Positions 1-9,150 of a stretch of DNA of 64,000 nt are shown here, one piece after another. Each line of letters opens with the position of its first letter. The stretch's first letter is position 1. A program made the position numbers and the translations under genes. This stretch comes from Saccharothrix syringae. Lineage in GTDB: Bacteria > Actinomycetota > Actinomycetes > Mycobacteriales > Pseudonocardiaceae. Below the pieces are notes generated by a model. It was not told where the DNA came from. It did no database searches and saw only the letters and a program-made list of their open reading frames with translations. Where the stretch lies: assembly GCF_009498035.1 (NCBI RefSeq), contig NZ_CP034550.1, positions 7,502,001-7,566,000 on the forward strand. Reading direction: 5' to 3'.

Positions 1-405
1 GCCGAGCTCGGTGACGACGCGATCGCCGCCCTGGTCCGCCACGCCGGCGCCGCCGTGTCACCGCTGTGCCTGGTCGAGCTGCTGCACCTCGGGGGCGCCG
101 TCGCCCGCGTCGCCGAGGACGACACCGCCTTCCCCGGCCGGGACGCCCGGTTCTTCTGCATGTTCCAGTCCACCTGGAGCGACCCCGCGGGCACCGCGGC
201 CCACACCGGGTGGACCCGGGAGGGCTGGGACGCCTTCGCGCGCTTCTCCGACGGCCGCACCCACCCCGGTTTCCTCGACGCCGACGAGCCCGCGCGCCGC
301 GTCGCCGACGCCTACGGCGAGCGGAAGACGGCCCGGCTGGCCGCGCTCAAGCGCCGGGTCGACCCGGCCAACTTCTTCCACCTCAACAAGAACATCCGGC
401 CGTGA
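1..405 (+). CDS. FAD-linked oxidase (BBE family), C-terminal fragment cut by window edge
   Basis: The reading frame is open from base 1, so the gene begins upstream of the window and only its last 134 codons are visible. The end of the protein, with AYGERKTARL followed by RRVDPANFFHLNKNI, matches the C-terminal berberine-bridge domain of PCMH-type FAD oxidases, in which an Arg-Leu-x-x-Lys-x-x-x-Asp-Pro-x-Asn segment closes the substrate domain. These enzymes oxidise sugars, alkaloids or polyketides using covalently bound FAD. The FAD-binding half is outside the window, so flavin attachment and substrate cannot be judged. Confidence 0.85.
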   Translation, partial: AELGDDAIAALVRHAGAAVSPLCLVELLHLGGAVARVAEDDTAFPGRDARFFCMFQSTWSDPAGTAAHTGWTREGWDAFARFSDGRTHPGFLDADEPARRVADAYGERKTARLAALKRRVDPANFFHLNKNIRP

Positions 406-650
406 CCGCGGTCGAATCGGATCGGGCCCACACGCCGGCAGAGCCCAGCGGGTCAACGAGCCGTTCGCACCACGCGGCTCGTCCGGCGACGACACCCGCG
501 CCGTCGGCAACGACCCGGGTCCGGGCGGTCCCCCAGGAGCGGGCTTGACCGCTTCGCACTACGACGATCGGGTCCGTTCGGCGCAACAGGCCCTCTCGTT
601 CGGGTGAACACCGTGGGCGTGTCGCGATCCCCGGGCGAAAACTCGTCCCC

Positions 651-1016
651 GTGGGGTACCAGGGAAGCGATGAGTTCGCCCCTGCACGGGTGGCCGACCT
701 CCGGGCACGCGGCCTGGCGGCGGCCTACCGGACCAGGGAGGCCCGGCACTTCAGCCGGGTCGCGGCGTTCGCGGCCGCGGAGGCCCGGCGTCGCAGCCAG
801 GCCGCCAGCGCCCGCACCCGGGCGGCCCGGCTCCGGCACATGGACGCGGTCTGCCGCCTGGAGTCGGCCCTGACCCGCAAGCACCGCGCGACCGCGCACC
901 TGGAGGACGTCGTGCTGAGCACGGCCCTGGCCGTGCCGCCGCGGCCGTGCAACCGGGCGCTGCTGGACTGGTGGTTCCGGCGGTACGCCGACACCGCCCG
1001 GCCGGCACTCGTGTGA
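651..1016 (+). CDS. Hypothetical Arg/Ala-rich small protein
   Basis: A 121-residue frame with a GTG start and strong GC bias at third codon positions, so it looks like a real gene. The protein is very basic (many Arg-Ala pairs, residues 20-75) and helical, with a Trp-Trp-Phe-Arg-Arg-Tyr patch near the C-terminus. There is no signal peptide or membrane segment. I do not recognise the family. The 245 bases upstream of it hold no convincing gene. Confidence 0.5.
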   Translation: MGYQGSDEFAPARVADLRARGLAAAYRTREARHFSRVAAFAAAEARRRSQAASARTRAARLRHMDAVCRLESALTRKHRATAHLEDVVLSTALAVPPRPCNRALLDWWFRRYADTARPALV

Positions 1017-1021
1017 GCCGC

Positions 1022-1080
1022 GCGGCGCCGGTTCCCCGGACGCGGGCGGCGCCGGTTCCCCGGACACGCGCGGCGCCGGT
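1022..1080. repeat. 24-bp tandem repeat, about 2.5 copies
   Basis: The 20-mer gcggcgccggttccccggac occurs at 1022-1041 and 1046-1065, and its first half again at 1070-1080. It fills the gap between two convergent genes. Each copy carries the palindrome ggcgcc, so it may help end transcription, but there is no long stem. Confidence 0.7.
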
Positions 1081-1083
1081 CCC

Positions 1084-2094
1084 TCACCGCTCCAGGCGGA
1101 CCAGCACCTTCCCGGTGTTCAGGCCGCGCAGCACGGCGAGGAACGCCTCCGGTGCCCGCTCCAGCCCCTCGTAGACGGTCTCCTCGGTGCGCAGGCCGGT
1201 GGCGAGCCAGGTCGTGGCGCGGGACCGGTACTCGGGGAACCGGTGCCGGTGCGCGGTGACCAGCAGCCCGCGCAGGGTGAGCTGCTTGCGGGCCGCCTCG
1301 TGCAGGTTGGTGGGTCCGGGCACGGGGCCGGTGGCGCCGTACTCGCTGATCGCGCCCACCAGGGCGACCCGGCCGCCCTCGCGCAGGGCGCCGATCGCGA
1401 CCTGCAGCTGGTAGCCGCCGACGAGGTCCAGGTACACGTCGACGCCGTCGGGCGCGGCCTCGGCCAGGCGCGCGGCGATGCCGCCGGCGTGGTGGTCCAG
1501 GCCCGCGTCGTAGCCGAGGTCGTCGAGCAGCTTCCCGACCTTGACCGGGCCGCCGGCGGAGCCGATGACGCGGGAGGCGCCGAGCCGGGCCGCGACCTGC
1601 CCGGCGACGCTGCCCACCGCGCCCGCGGCGGCGGAGACGAACACCACGTCGCCGGGCCGCACCGGGGCGGTCTCGGTCAGGGCGACGTAGGCGGTGAGGC
1701 CGGGGGTGCCCAGCACCCCCAGGTACGCCTGCTCGGGCGCGACGGCGGTGTCCACGGCGGTGACGGCGGCGGCGTCCAGCACGGCGTGCTCGCGCCAGCC
1801 CAGGTGGTGCGCGACGGTCGCGCCGACCGGCACGTCGGGCGAGGCGGAGGCGACGACCCGGCCGACCGCGTCGCCCGCCGGCGGTTCGCCGGGCCGCAGC
1901 GGCGGCAGGTGCGAGGGCGCGCCGCCCACCGGGGCGCGCAGGTGCGGGTCGACCGACATCCACGTGTTGCGCACCAGCACCTGCCCGGGGCCGGGGTCCG
2001 GGACCGCGGTGGTGACCAGGGCGAAGTTCTCGGGCGCGGGGAAGCCGACCGGGCGCGAGGCGAGTCGGACCTCCCGGCTGGTGGTCTCGGGCAT
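1084..2094 (-). CDS. NADP-dependent medium-chain (MDR) oxidoreductase
   Basis: A 336-residue zinc-free medium-chain dehydrogenase/reductase of the leukotriene B4 dehydrogenase / CurA-like group, which reduces alpha,beta-unsaturated ketones with NADPH. The N-terminal GroES-like domain has the SVDPHLR segment typical of the group. A Rossmann motif, SAAAGAVGSVAGQVA, sits near residue 175, followed by DLVGGYQLQ and RVALVGAISEY. No structural zinc Cys cluster is present. It is divergent from the AfsR-like regulator, with 64 bases between starts that must hold both promoters. The physiological substrate is unknown. Confidence 0.85.
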   Translation of the reverse strand: MPETTSREVRLASRPVGFPAPENFALVTTAVPDPGPGQVLVRNTWMSVDPHLRAPVGGAPSHLPPLRPGEPPAGDAVGRVVASASPDVPVGATVAHHLGWREHAVLDAAAVTAVDTAVAPEQAYLGVLGTPGLTAYVALTETAPVRPGDVVFVSAAAGAVGSVAGQVAARLGASRVIGSAGGPVKVGKLLDDLGYDAGLDHHAGGIAARLAEAAPDGVDVYLDLVGGYQLQVAIGALREGGRVALVGAISEYGATGPVPGPTNLHEAARKQLTLRGLLVTAHRHRFPEYRSRATTWLATGLRTEETVYEGLERAPEAFLAVLRGLNTGKVLVRLER

Positions 2095-2158
2095 GGCGCC
2101 ATGGTGGGCGCGGCCTGTTCGGGTTCGGTTCGGATCTTGTTGTGGCTACGGTGTGGGC

Positions 2159-5100
2159 ATGCGCTTCGGGGTGCTGGGGCCACTGGACGTGCGGACCGCG
2201 GACGGCGCGGCGGTCCGGGTGCCCGAGCGCAAGGTCCGCGCGCTGCTGGCGGCGCTGCTGGCGCACCGCGGGCGGGCGGTGTCGGCGGAGCGCCTGGCGG
2301 CCGACCTGTGGGGCGGCGCGGGGCCGGGCAACCCGACCAGGGCGCTGCACGCGAAGGTGTCGCAGCTGCGGCGGGCGCTGGCCGGGGCCGAGCCGGGCGG
2401 GCGCGGGCTGGTCGAGTCCCGGGTGCCGGGCTGGCTGCTGCGCGCGGCGGCCACCGACGCCGACCGGTTCGCCGAGCTGGTGGAGCGGGCGCGCGGTGCG
2501 GCGGACCCGGCGGCGCGGTCGGCGCTGCTGGGCGACGCGCTGGGGCTGTGGCGCGGTCCGGCCTTCGCCGGGTTCGCCGAGCTGGCCCTGGTGCGCGCGG
2601 AGGTCACCCGCCTGGAGGAGCTGCGGCTGGTCGCGCTGGAGGACCTGGCCGAGGCGCGGCTGGAGCTGGGCGGGCACGCCGAACTGGTGCCGGAGCTGGC
2701 CGAGGCGGTGCGGCGGCACCCGCTGCGCGAACGGCTGCGCGCGGCGCACCTGCGCGCCCTGCACCGGTCGGGGCGGCGGGCCGAGGCGTTGGCCGGCTAC
2801 GAGGAGCTGCGGCGCAGGCTGGCCGAGGAGCTGGGCGCGGACCCCGGCCCGGAGCTGGTGGCGCTGCACCGGGCCGTGCTGGCGCAGGACCCCGGCCCTG
2901 CCCGGCCCGCGGACAACCTGCCCAGCCCGCTGACGCCGCTGGTGGGCCGGGACGCCGAGGTGGCGCGGGTGCGGGGGCTGCTGGGCGCGCACCGCCTGGT
3001 CACCCTGACCGGGCCGGGCGGGGTGGGCAAGACGCGGCTGGCCGTGGCGTCCGCGCGGCGGCTGCTCGACGCCTTCCCCGACGGGGTGTGGCTGGTGGAG
3101 CTGGCCGCGCCGGGGTCGCCGCCGGAGCTGCCCGAGCTGGTGGCCGCCGTGCTGGGCGTGCGCGACGACGGCGCACCGGGCCTCGGCGACGTGGTCGCCC
3201 GGCTGGTGGGCGCGGTGCGGGACAAGCGGCTGCTGCTGGTGCTGGACAACTGCGAGCACGTGGTGGCGCGGGTGGTGGCGCTGCTGGCGGCGCTGCTGCC
3301 CGCCGCGCCGGGGCTGCACGTGCTGGCCACCAGCCGGGAACCGCTGGCGATGGCGGGCGAGGTGCGCCGGCCGGTGCCGCCGCTGGACCCCGACGCGGCG
3401 GTCGAGCTGTTCCTGGCCCGGGTGGCCGCGGCCGCGCCGGACGCGGTGGTGGACCTGCCCGCGGCGCGGGCGGTCTGCGCCCGGCTCGACGGCATCCCGC
3501 TGGCGCTGGAGCTGGCCGCGACCAGGGTGCCGGTGCTGGGCCTGGCCGCGCTGCCGGCCGCGCTGGACGACCGGTTCCGGGTGCTGGCGGGCGGCTACCG
3601 GGACGCGCCGCCGCGGCAGCGCACCCTGCGCGCGGTGCTGGACTGGAGCTGGGAGCTGCTCGACGACCGGGCGCGCGAGGTGCTGCGGCGGCTGGCCGTG
3701 CACGCCGAGGGCTGCGACCTGGCGGCCGCCGAGCGGGTCTGCGGCGGTGACGACGTGCTCGGCGTGCTGGCCGGGCTGGTGGACCGGTCGCTGGTGCTCG
3801 TGGCGGCACCCGGCGGGCGCTACCGGCTGGCGGAGTCGGTGGCCGCCTACTGCCTGGAGCGGCTGGAGGAGGCCGGCGAGCTGGACGAGGTGCGGACCCG
3901 GCACGCCCGCCACTACGCGGACCTGGCCGAGGAGGCCGCGCCGCACCTGCGGGGGCCGGGCCAGCGGGAGTGGCTGGACCGGCTGGACGCGGAGTCGGCG
4001 AACCTGCGCACCGCGCTGGACCACGTCGTGCGCCGCGGGCTGGGCGCGGTGGCCACCCGCCTGGTCGACGCGCTGGCCTGGTACTGGGTGCTGCGCGGCA
4101 GGCTCGGCGAGGCCCGGCGCCGGCTGGAGGCCGTGCACACCGTGGCCCGCACGCCCGCCACGGTCGCCTGGCACACCGGCGTCACCGTCCTGATGGGCGA
4201 CGGCGCCGACCGCGACGAGCGCGTCGCCGAGGTGCTGGCCTCGTGCGACGGGCCGCACACCTGCTGGCTGCTGGGCCACGCGCTGTACGCGGTGGGCGAC
4301 GTGCCCGCGGGCGAACCGCTGGTCGACCGGGCGCTGGCCGGGTTCACCGCCACCGGGGACCGCTGGGGCACCGCGGCCGCGCTGGGCGACCGGGCGTTCC
4401 AGTGGCTGCTGCGCGGCGACCTCGACGCGAGCGCCCGCGACGGCGAGCGCAGCGCCGCCCTGTTCGGCGAGCTGGGCGACACCTGGGGTCAGCTGCGCGT
4501 GGTGGGCATCCTCGCCTCGATCGACGAGGCCCGCGGCGACTACGCGGCCGCCGCCGGGCGCCTGCGGGCGGCCCTGCACCAGGCCGAGCGGCTGCGGCTG
4601 TGGTCGCACGCGGCCGACCTGACCGGCGAGCTGGGCCGCGTCGCGCTGCTCACCGGCGACCACGAGCGGGCGCGCGAGCTGCACGAGCGGTCCCGGGACC
4701 TGGCCCGCCGGCACGGCTACCCCATCGGCGAGGCGCACGCCGAGATGGGCCTGGCCCTGGGCGCGCGGCGCACCGGCGACCTCGACGGCGCCGAACGACA
4801 CCTGCTGGCCGTGCTGGACCGGCACCGCCACGCGGGCCTGGTCGGCGCCAACGCGCTGCCGCTGGCCGAACTCGGCTTCGTCGCCGAACTGCGCGGCGAC
4901 CGGCAGCGCGCCCTGGCCCTGCACCAGGAGGGCTACCGGGCGGCCCTCACCAGCGGCGACCCGCGCGCGACGGCCCTGGCGCTGGAGGGCCTGGCGTGCG
5001 CCCGGGCAGCCGACGAACCCGAGCTGGCCGCGACCCTGCTGGGCACGGCGGACGCGGCCCGCCGGTCCCGCGGCGCGCCCCTGCCGCCCGCCGAGCGCGG

Positions 5101-5227
5101 CGACGTCGACCGCGCCACCACCGCGCTCGTCGAGGTGCTGGGCGGGGACTTCGCCCGGCACTTCGCCCGCGGCGCGGCCCTGACCCCGCGACAGGCGTTC
5201 CGGCTCCGACCGCGAGCACGGCGCTGA
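2159..5227 (+). CDS. AfsR/BTAD-family transcriptional regulator with NB-ARC ATPase and TPR repeats
   Basis: A 1022-residue multidomain regulator. Residues 1-90 form an OmpR-like winged helix beginning MRFGVLGPLDVR, which fixes the ATG start although the frame is open further upstream. About 95-245 is a BTAD domain (EELGADPGPELVALH). About 255-560 is an ATPase with Walker A GPGGVGKTRLAV near 284 and Walker B LLLVLDNCEH near 357. The rest is TPR-like helical repeats. Related proteins (AfsR and large SARPs) activate secondary metabolism or stress genes. No biosynthetic cluster touches it, so its target is unclear. Its last 281 bases overlap the converging MFS gene. Confidence 0.9.
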   Translation: MRFGVLGPLDVRTADGAAVRVPERKVRALLAALLAHRGRAVSAERLAADLWGGAGPGNPTRALHAKVSQLRRALAGAEPGGRGLVESRVPGWLLRAAATDADRFAELVERARGAADPAARSALLGDALGLWRGPAFAGFAELALVRAEVTRLEELRLVALEDLAEARLELGGHAELVPELAEAVRRHPLRERLRAAHLRALHRSGRRAEALAGYEELRRRLAEELGADPGPELVALHRAVLAQDPGPARPADNLPSPLTPLVGRDAEVARVRGLLGAHRLVTLTGPGGVGKTRLAVASARRLLDAFPDGVWLVELAAPGSPPELPELVAAVLGVRDDGAPGLGDVVARLVGAVRDKRLLLVLDNCEHVVARVVALLAALLPAAPGLHVLATSREPLAMAGEVRRPVPPLDPDAAVELFLARVAAAAPDAVVDLPAARAVCARLDGIPLALELAATRVPVLGLAALPAALDDRFRVLAGGYRDAPPRQRTLRAVLDWSWELLDDRAREVLRRLAVHAEGCDLAAAERVCGGDDVLGVLAGLVDRSLVLVAAPGGRYRLAESVAAYCLERLEEAGELDEVRTRHARHYADLAEEAAPHLRGPGQREWLDRLDAESANLRTALDHVVRRGLGAVATRLVDALAWYWVLRGRLGEARRRLEAVHTVARTPATVAWHTGVTVLMGDGADRDERVAEVLASCDGPHTCWLLGHALYAVGDVPAGEPLVDRALAGFTATGDRWGTAAALGDRAFQWLLRGDLDASARDGERSAALFGELGDTWGQLRVVGILASIDEARGDYAAAAGRLRAALHQAERLRLWSHAADLTGELGRVALLTGDHERARELHERSRDLARRHGYPIGEAHAEMGLALGARRTGDLDGAERHLLAVLDRHRHAGLVGANALPLAELGFVAELRGDRQRALALHQEGYRAALTSGDPRATALALEGLACARAADEPELAATLLGTADAARRSRGAPLPPAERGDVDRATTALVEVLGGDFARHFARGAALTPRQAFRLRPRARR

Positions 5228-6353
5228 GCAGCGTCACCCCGCACGCGCCCCACGCCACCACCCGCACCGACGCGACCCCGGCCAGCGCGGGCCCCGCCAG
5301 CGCGCCCGCGAACGTCGCCACCGCCTCACCCGCGAACAGCACCGACCCGACCCGGCCCAGCAGCGGCGCCGGCGTCGCCCGCTGCACCGCGGTCTGCACC
5401 CCGACCAGGACCGCGGACCCCGCGCACCCCACCACCACCGCGGCCACCACCGGCGCGGTCGGGGCGAACAGCAGCGCGAAACCCGCCGAGGTCACCACCA
5501 GCGCACCCGCCACCAGCGGCCCGACCCGCACCCGGTCCACCAGGTGGCGGGTCGGCGGCACGCCCAGCAGGAACCCCGCGCCCAGCCCGGACATCACCAG
5601 CCCCACCGCGCCGGGCCCGCCCAGCTCGGCCATCCCGAACGGCACCAGCAGCGCGCCGAGCGCGGCGTTCGCCGCGAGGAACACGGTGCTCGCCCGCAAC
5701 AGCACCCACACCGTCCGCTCCGACCGCAGGAACCGCAGCCCCTCGGCCATCCCCCCGCCGGTGCCCGGCGCGCCGGCCGCCCCCGTCGACACCAGCGCCA
5801 CCAGCCCCGCCGACACCAGGTGGCTCACCGCGTCCACGACCACCAGCACCGGGAACCCGACCGGCACCAGCAGCGCGCCGCCCAGCGGCGCGCCCACCAG
5901 CCGGGCCACGCCGTCGGTGAGCGAGTTCACCGCGTTCGCACCGCTCAACGACGGGCCCGTGCCCACCACCACCGGCGTGTGCGCCTGCACGGCAGGCCGG
6001 AACAGCACCGTCCCGGTGCTCTCCACCACCAGCGCCACGTACACCAGCCACAGGTCACCGGGAGCGCGCACGAACAGCAACCCCGCCACCGCGCCCGCCC
6101 GCACCAGGTCGGCCGCCACCATCACCCGCCGCCGGTCCCACCGGTCCACCAGCACCCCGGCGACCGGCCCCAGCACCGCGGGCGGCAGGAACTCGGCCGC
6201 CAACGCCGCGCCGGCCAGCGCGACCGAACCGCCCGAGAGCCGGTAGACGTGCGCGGGCACCACCACGACGAGCAACCAGGAGCCCAGCGAGCTGACCGCG
6301 CGGGCGCCCCACAGCAACCGGAAGTCCCTGATCCGCAATGCCTCCAGCACCAC
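4947..6353 (-). CDS. MFS transporter with unusual Arg/Pro-rich tail
   Basis: The first ~380 residues form a 12-helix MFS permease that starts VLEALRIRDFRLLWGARAVSSLG, like the MdtH/EntS-type drug exporters of actinomycetes. A GTG start at 6353 or 6350 is chosen because an aggggg ribosome site lies just upstream and longer starts would run into the divergent XRE gene. After the last helix the frame continues about 90 codons as low-complexity Arg/Pro sequence, antisense to the end of the AfsR-like gene. This may be a true overlap or the result of a lost stop codon. Substrate unknown; the paired XRE regulator suggests local control. Confidence 0.85.
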   Translation of the reverse strand: MVLEALRIRDFRLLWGARAVSSLGSWLLVVVVPAHVYRLSGGSVALAGAALAAEFLPPAVLGPVAGVLVDRWDRRRVMVAADLVRAGAVAGLLFVRAPGDLWLVYVALVVESTGTVLFRPAVQAHTPVVVGTGPSLSGANAVNSLTDGVARLVGAPLGGALLVPVGFPVLVVVDAVSHLVSAGLVALVSTGAAGAPGTGGGMAEGLRFLRSERTVWVLLRASTVFLAANAALGALLVPFGMAELGGPGAVGLVMSGLGAGFLLGVPPTRHLVDRVRVGPLVAGALVVTSAGFALLFAPTAPVVAAVVVGCAGSAVLVGVQTAVQRATPAPLLGRVGSVLFAGEAVATFAGALAGPALAGVASVRVVAWGACGVTLLSAVLAVGAGTPVAGSGPRRGRSAGRSPRPAPRRARWWRGRRRRARRAAGARRGTGGPRPPCPAGSRPARVRRLPGRTPGPPAPGPSRAGRRW

Positions 6354-6411
6354 GACACCCCCTATCCCGTGAAGATAACCATCGGGGGATGTCTTCTGAC
6401 AAGATAGAAGC

Positions 6412-6894
6412 ATGGGACACCTGCTCGGACCACGCCTGCGCGCGCTGCGCGCCGCGAGCGGACGCACCGTCGCCGCCGTCGCCACCGACGCGGGCCTGTC
6501 GGTGCCCTACGTGGCCAACCTGGAGAACGGCCGCGGCAACCCGACCGTCGACGCCCTCACCCGCCTGGCCGAAGCCCTCGGCACCACGCTCACCGTCGAG
6601 TTCGCCGAGCACGTCGCGGAACCGGCCGAACTCCCCGCCGCCCTGGTCCGCCTGGGCCGCACCACCGCGTTCCGCCGGGACGCCGCCGCACTGGCCGAGG
6701 CCACCGGCCAGGACCCCGCCGAACTGCCCGGCCGGCTGCTCGACGTGCTCGCCCGCCTGGCCGCCCTCACCGGCCGCGACCTCGCCGAACCCGACTGGCT
6801 CCGCCTGCTCGACGCCCTGCTGCTGATCACCCTGCACCCGCGCGGGCGCGGACGGGCCCCGGCCGACGACGCGACCGGGGCCCGTCCGGACTAG
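6412..6894 (+). CDS. XRE-family helix-turn-helix regulator
   Basis: A 160-residue protein whose N-terminal ~65 residues form a Cro/C1-type HTH (RTVAAVATDAGLSVPYVANL, then ENGRGNPTVDALTRLAEAL). The C-terminal part is helical and of unknown function. It is transcribed divergently from the MFS gene. The 60-base gap holds two direct aagata half-sites, in gaagataacc and caagatagaa, that could be its operator. The ATG start lies right after the second half-site, so the mRNA leader must be very short. Confidence 0.85.
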   Translation: MGHLLGPRLRALRAASGRTVAAVATDAGLSVPYVANLENGRGNPTVDALTRLAEALGTTLTVEFAEHVAEPAELPAALVRLGRTTAFRRDAAALAEATGQDPAELPGRLLDVLARLAALTGRDLAEPDWLRLLDALLLITLHPRGRGRAPADDATGARPD

Positions 6895-7017
6895 GTGATC
6901 GATCCCGTTGCAGGACGCGGGCGATCACGCCGGGTGTGGTGCGTCCGGTCGGTGGCGCAGGACCGGGCCTCGGAGCTGAATCCGGACAAGACCTGGACCA
7001 CCGCCAGGGTGACCAGT

Positions 7018-7068
7018 CGCGAGGGTGTCCCTGTCGGTCGTCACAACCCGTACGACGACACCCTCGCG
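7018..7068. terminator. Convergent-gene terminator or cruciform, 12-bp perfect arms
   Basis: The arm cgcgagggtgtc at 7018-7029 and its exact reverse complement at 7057-7068 are separated by 27 bases. It lies between the converging XRE and phytase-like genes. There is no U-tract, as is usual in actinomycetes. Confidence 0.55.
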
Positions 7069-7105
7069 CCACGTCTCCAGCCGCCTACCCCTGGGGCTTA
7101 CCCAT

Positions 7106-8299
7106 CTAGCGGCGGCGCAGCACCCGCGGGTCCGCGCCCAGGGCGCCGTCCAACCGCAGCGTGATGAACTCGTTGTCGTCCGGCTTCCCCGGCGTGCGCC
7201 CGGACGACGACGGGAAGTTGTTGTCGTTCAGCACGCCGATCGTCCGGTCGTCCAGCAGCACCACGTCCTCGATCGTGGTGAACGGGAACGTGAACCGCTC
7301 CCCGAACCCACCCACACCACGCGGGTTCGCCACGTCCAGCAGGTCCGCCACCAGCGTCTTGTCCAGCACCCCGTCCCGGTCGCGGTCCCGCTTGTCCACC
7401 AGGTACACCCGCTTCACCCGCGCGTCCACGCCCTGCGCGCCGTCCCGCTCGATCACCAGCAACCGGTTCCGGTCCACCGTGATCGCGTCACCGATCGCGT
7501 GCTCCGGCCGGTCCAGCCGGTAGGTCCACCGCGTCCCGGTGTACCGCCCGGACCGCACGTCGAACTCGTTCAACCGCAGCGTGCCCGGCTCGTCGCCCGC
7601 GACCGTGCCCTCCAGCAACGCGTCCAGGGTCCGACCGTCCGCCGACAGCGCCAGCCCCTCGAACCCCTTGCTGCTCCCCAGGTTCGGCGCACCCGCCGGG
7701 TTCTCCGGCGCGAACACCCCCGGCAGCGGCACCGGCGGCGCCGACAACCGTCCCGCCCGGTCGAAGTGCAGCAGGTACGGGCCGAACTCGTCACCCACCC
7801 AGTACGAGCCGTCCTCCGCGCGCACCATCGACTCCACGTCGAAGTCCGCGCCGGTCAGCACCCGGTCCGACCGCGTCAGCGGGAACGGCACGTGCCCGTG
7901 CGGGTCCGTCAGCGTGATGCCGCCGACCACGTCCACCGCACCCGAGCCGAAGTCCGGCGCCACCCGGTGGATGCGCAGGGTGAAGTCCGCGCTGTTGGCC
8001 TTCGTGCCGAACCCGTTGTCCGACAGCACGTCGTAGGTGCCGTCGGCGTTGCGCAGCACCCCGCTGAACCCCTGCACCGGCTGGTCCGCGAACGGCGGCA
8101 CCACCCCGTTGACGGGCGCCGTGCCCAGCGCCGCCCCCGACGGCTCGCTGGCGGGCACGAACGTCGACGCCGGGAGCGCCGCGAACCCGGTCAGCGTCGC
8201 CCGCCCCCAGCTCCGGCGGTCCTGCGGCGACGCCGCCCCGGGCACCGCGACCGACACCGACACGAGCACGGCCAAGCCGACGAGCAACGTTTTCCTCAT
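7106..8299 (-). CDS. Secreted esterase-like phytase-family protein
   Basis: A 397-residue exported protein with a classic signal peptide (MRKTLLVGLAVLVSVSVAVP, cleaved near AAS). The mature part is a beta-propeller of the 'esterase-like activity of phytase' family. Diagnostic stretches are GFSGVLRNADGTYDVLSDNG, DSYWVGDEFGPYLL-like and KGFEGLALSADG. In this family acidic loops bind calcium. It probably acts on phosphate or other esters outside the cell. It is monocistronic and convergent with the XRE gene. Confidence 0.85.
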   Translation of the reverse strand: MRKTLLVGLAVLVSVSVAVPGAASPQDRRSWGRATLTGFAALPASTFVPASEPSGAALGTAPVNGVVPPFADQPVQGFSGVLRNADGTYDVLSDNGFGTKANSADFTLRIHRVAPDFGSGAVDVVGGITLTDPHGHVPFPLTRSDRVLTGADFDVESMVRAEDGSYWVGDEFGPYLLHFDRAGRLSAPPVPLPGVFAPENPAGAPNLGSSKGFEGLALSADGRTLDALLEGTVAGDEPGTLRLNEFDVRSGRYTGTRWTYRLDRPEHAIGDAITVDRNRLLVIERDGAQGVDARVKRVYLVDKRDRDRDGVLDKTLVADLLDVANPRGVGGFGERFTFPFTTIEDVVLLDDRTIGVLNDNNFPSSSGRTPGKPDDNEFITLRLDGALGADPRVLRRR

Positions 8300-8380
8300 G
8301 CGCGCACGCTAGGAGCGCCCGGTGAACGCGAGGTGGCGCGCTCCTCCACGGCCGGTTTCCCGCAGCCGTCCAGGACGAGC

Positions 8381-8493
8381 GTTGCTTTTGGGCAACACTG
8401 AAGCGACGAAGAGGATCACCAATAGTCGCTGCGGCGCCTGAAGACCTGTCCACCGAACCACGACGCAGGTGTTGCTTTCGAGCAACACTGAAG
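8381..8493. repeat. Pair of GTTGC-(n6)-GCAAC palindromic direct repeats
   Basis: Two near-identical 23-mers lie 90 bases apart in the gap between the phytase-like gene and the HAD gene: gttgcttttgggcaacactg at 8381 and gttgctttcgagcaacactg at 8471, both followed by aag. Each is a hairpin or palindrome; the second has perfect arms GTTGCT/AGCAAC around TTCG. They may be operators or repeat-protein sites. Confidence 0.6.
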
Positions 8494-8508
8494 CCATCGG
8501 GGACACCG

Positions 8509-9150
8509 TCACACCGGCTCGGCCAGCAACCCGCTGATCGCCAGGTGCGTGTCCTCGACCACCCGGTCCGGCTCGGCCAACCCGCCGGGCCAGGGCCGCC
8601 CCGCCCCCACCCAGCACGTCCGCAACCCCGCGGCCCGCCCGCCCACCACGTCCAGCACCGGGTCGTCCCCCACCACCCAGCCGACCCCGCCCCGCCAACC
8701 GCACCGCCGGGCCGCGAGCCGGAAGAGCGACGGGTCCGGCTTGCGCACCCCCGCCTCGCCCGACGCGCACCACCCGTCCAGCAGGTCGAGCAGGCCGGTG
8801 CCCCTCAGCTTGCCCACCTGGTTGTCCACCTGCCCGTTGGTGACCACGCCGACCAACCACCCCGCCGAGCGCAGCGCCGCCACCCCCTCGACCACCCCGG
8901 GCCGCGGCACCACCAGCTCGGGCATCCGCGCCCGGTACGCCGCCCACAGCTCCCCCGGCGCGGCGAGCCCGAAGCGGGCGCCGACCGCGGCGAAGAACCG
9001 GTCCTTCGGACCCCGCCGCCCGGCGTCGACCAGCCACGGCACCGCACCGCCCGGCAGGCCGTGCGCCGCCGCGAACTCCACCGCCCACCGCCGGAAGGCG
9101 CCGGCCAGGTCGACCAGCGTGTCGTCCAGGTCGAACAGGACCAGCCTCAG
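8509..9150 (-). CDS. HAD-superfamily hydrolase
   Basis: About 213 residues with HAD motif I at the extreme N-terminus (VLFDLDDTLVDL), motif II VVTNGQ, motif III Lys in RKPDPSLF, and motif IV VGDDPVLDVVGG. All catalytic positions are present, so it is probably an active small-molecule phosphatase with a C1 cap. No ATG or GTG lies just before motif I. The plausible start is CTG at 9150, overlapping the stop of the upstream F420-type gene (CTGA), which implies translational coupling. Substrate unknown. Confidence 0.8.
   Translation of the reverse strand: MRLVLFDLDDTLVDLAGAFRRWAVEFAAAHGLPGGAVPWLVDAGRRGPKDRFFAAVGARFGLAAPGELWAAYRARMPELVVPRPGVVEGVAALRSAGWLVGVVTNGQVDNQVGKLRGTGLLDLLDGWCASGEAGVRKPDPSLFRLAARRCGWRGGVGWVVGDDPVLDVVGGRAAGLRTCWVGAGRPWPGGLAEPDRVVEDTHLAISGLLAEPV

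Noticed and set aside
725..5161. A 1478-codon open frame on the minus strand
   Set aside because: It is antisense to the AfsR-like gene and shows Gln/Arg/Pro-rich shadow composition with no domain; a by-product of high GC.
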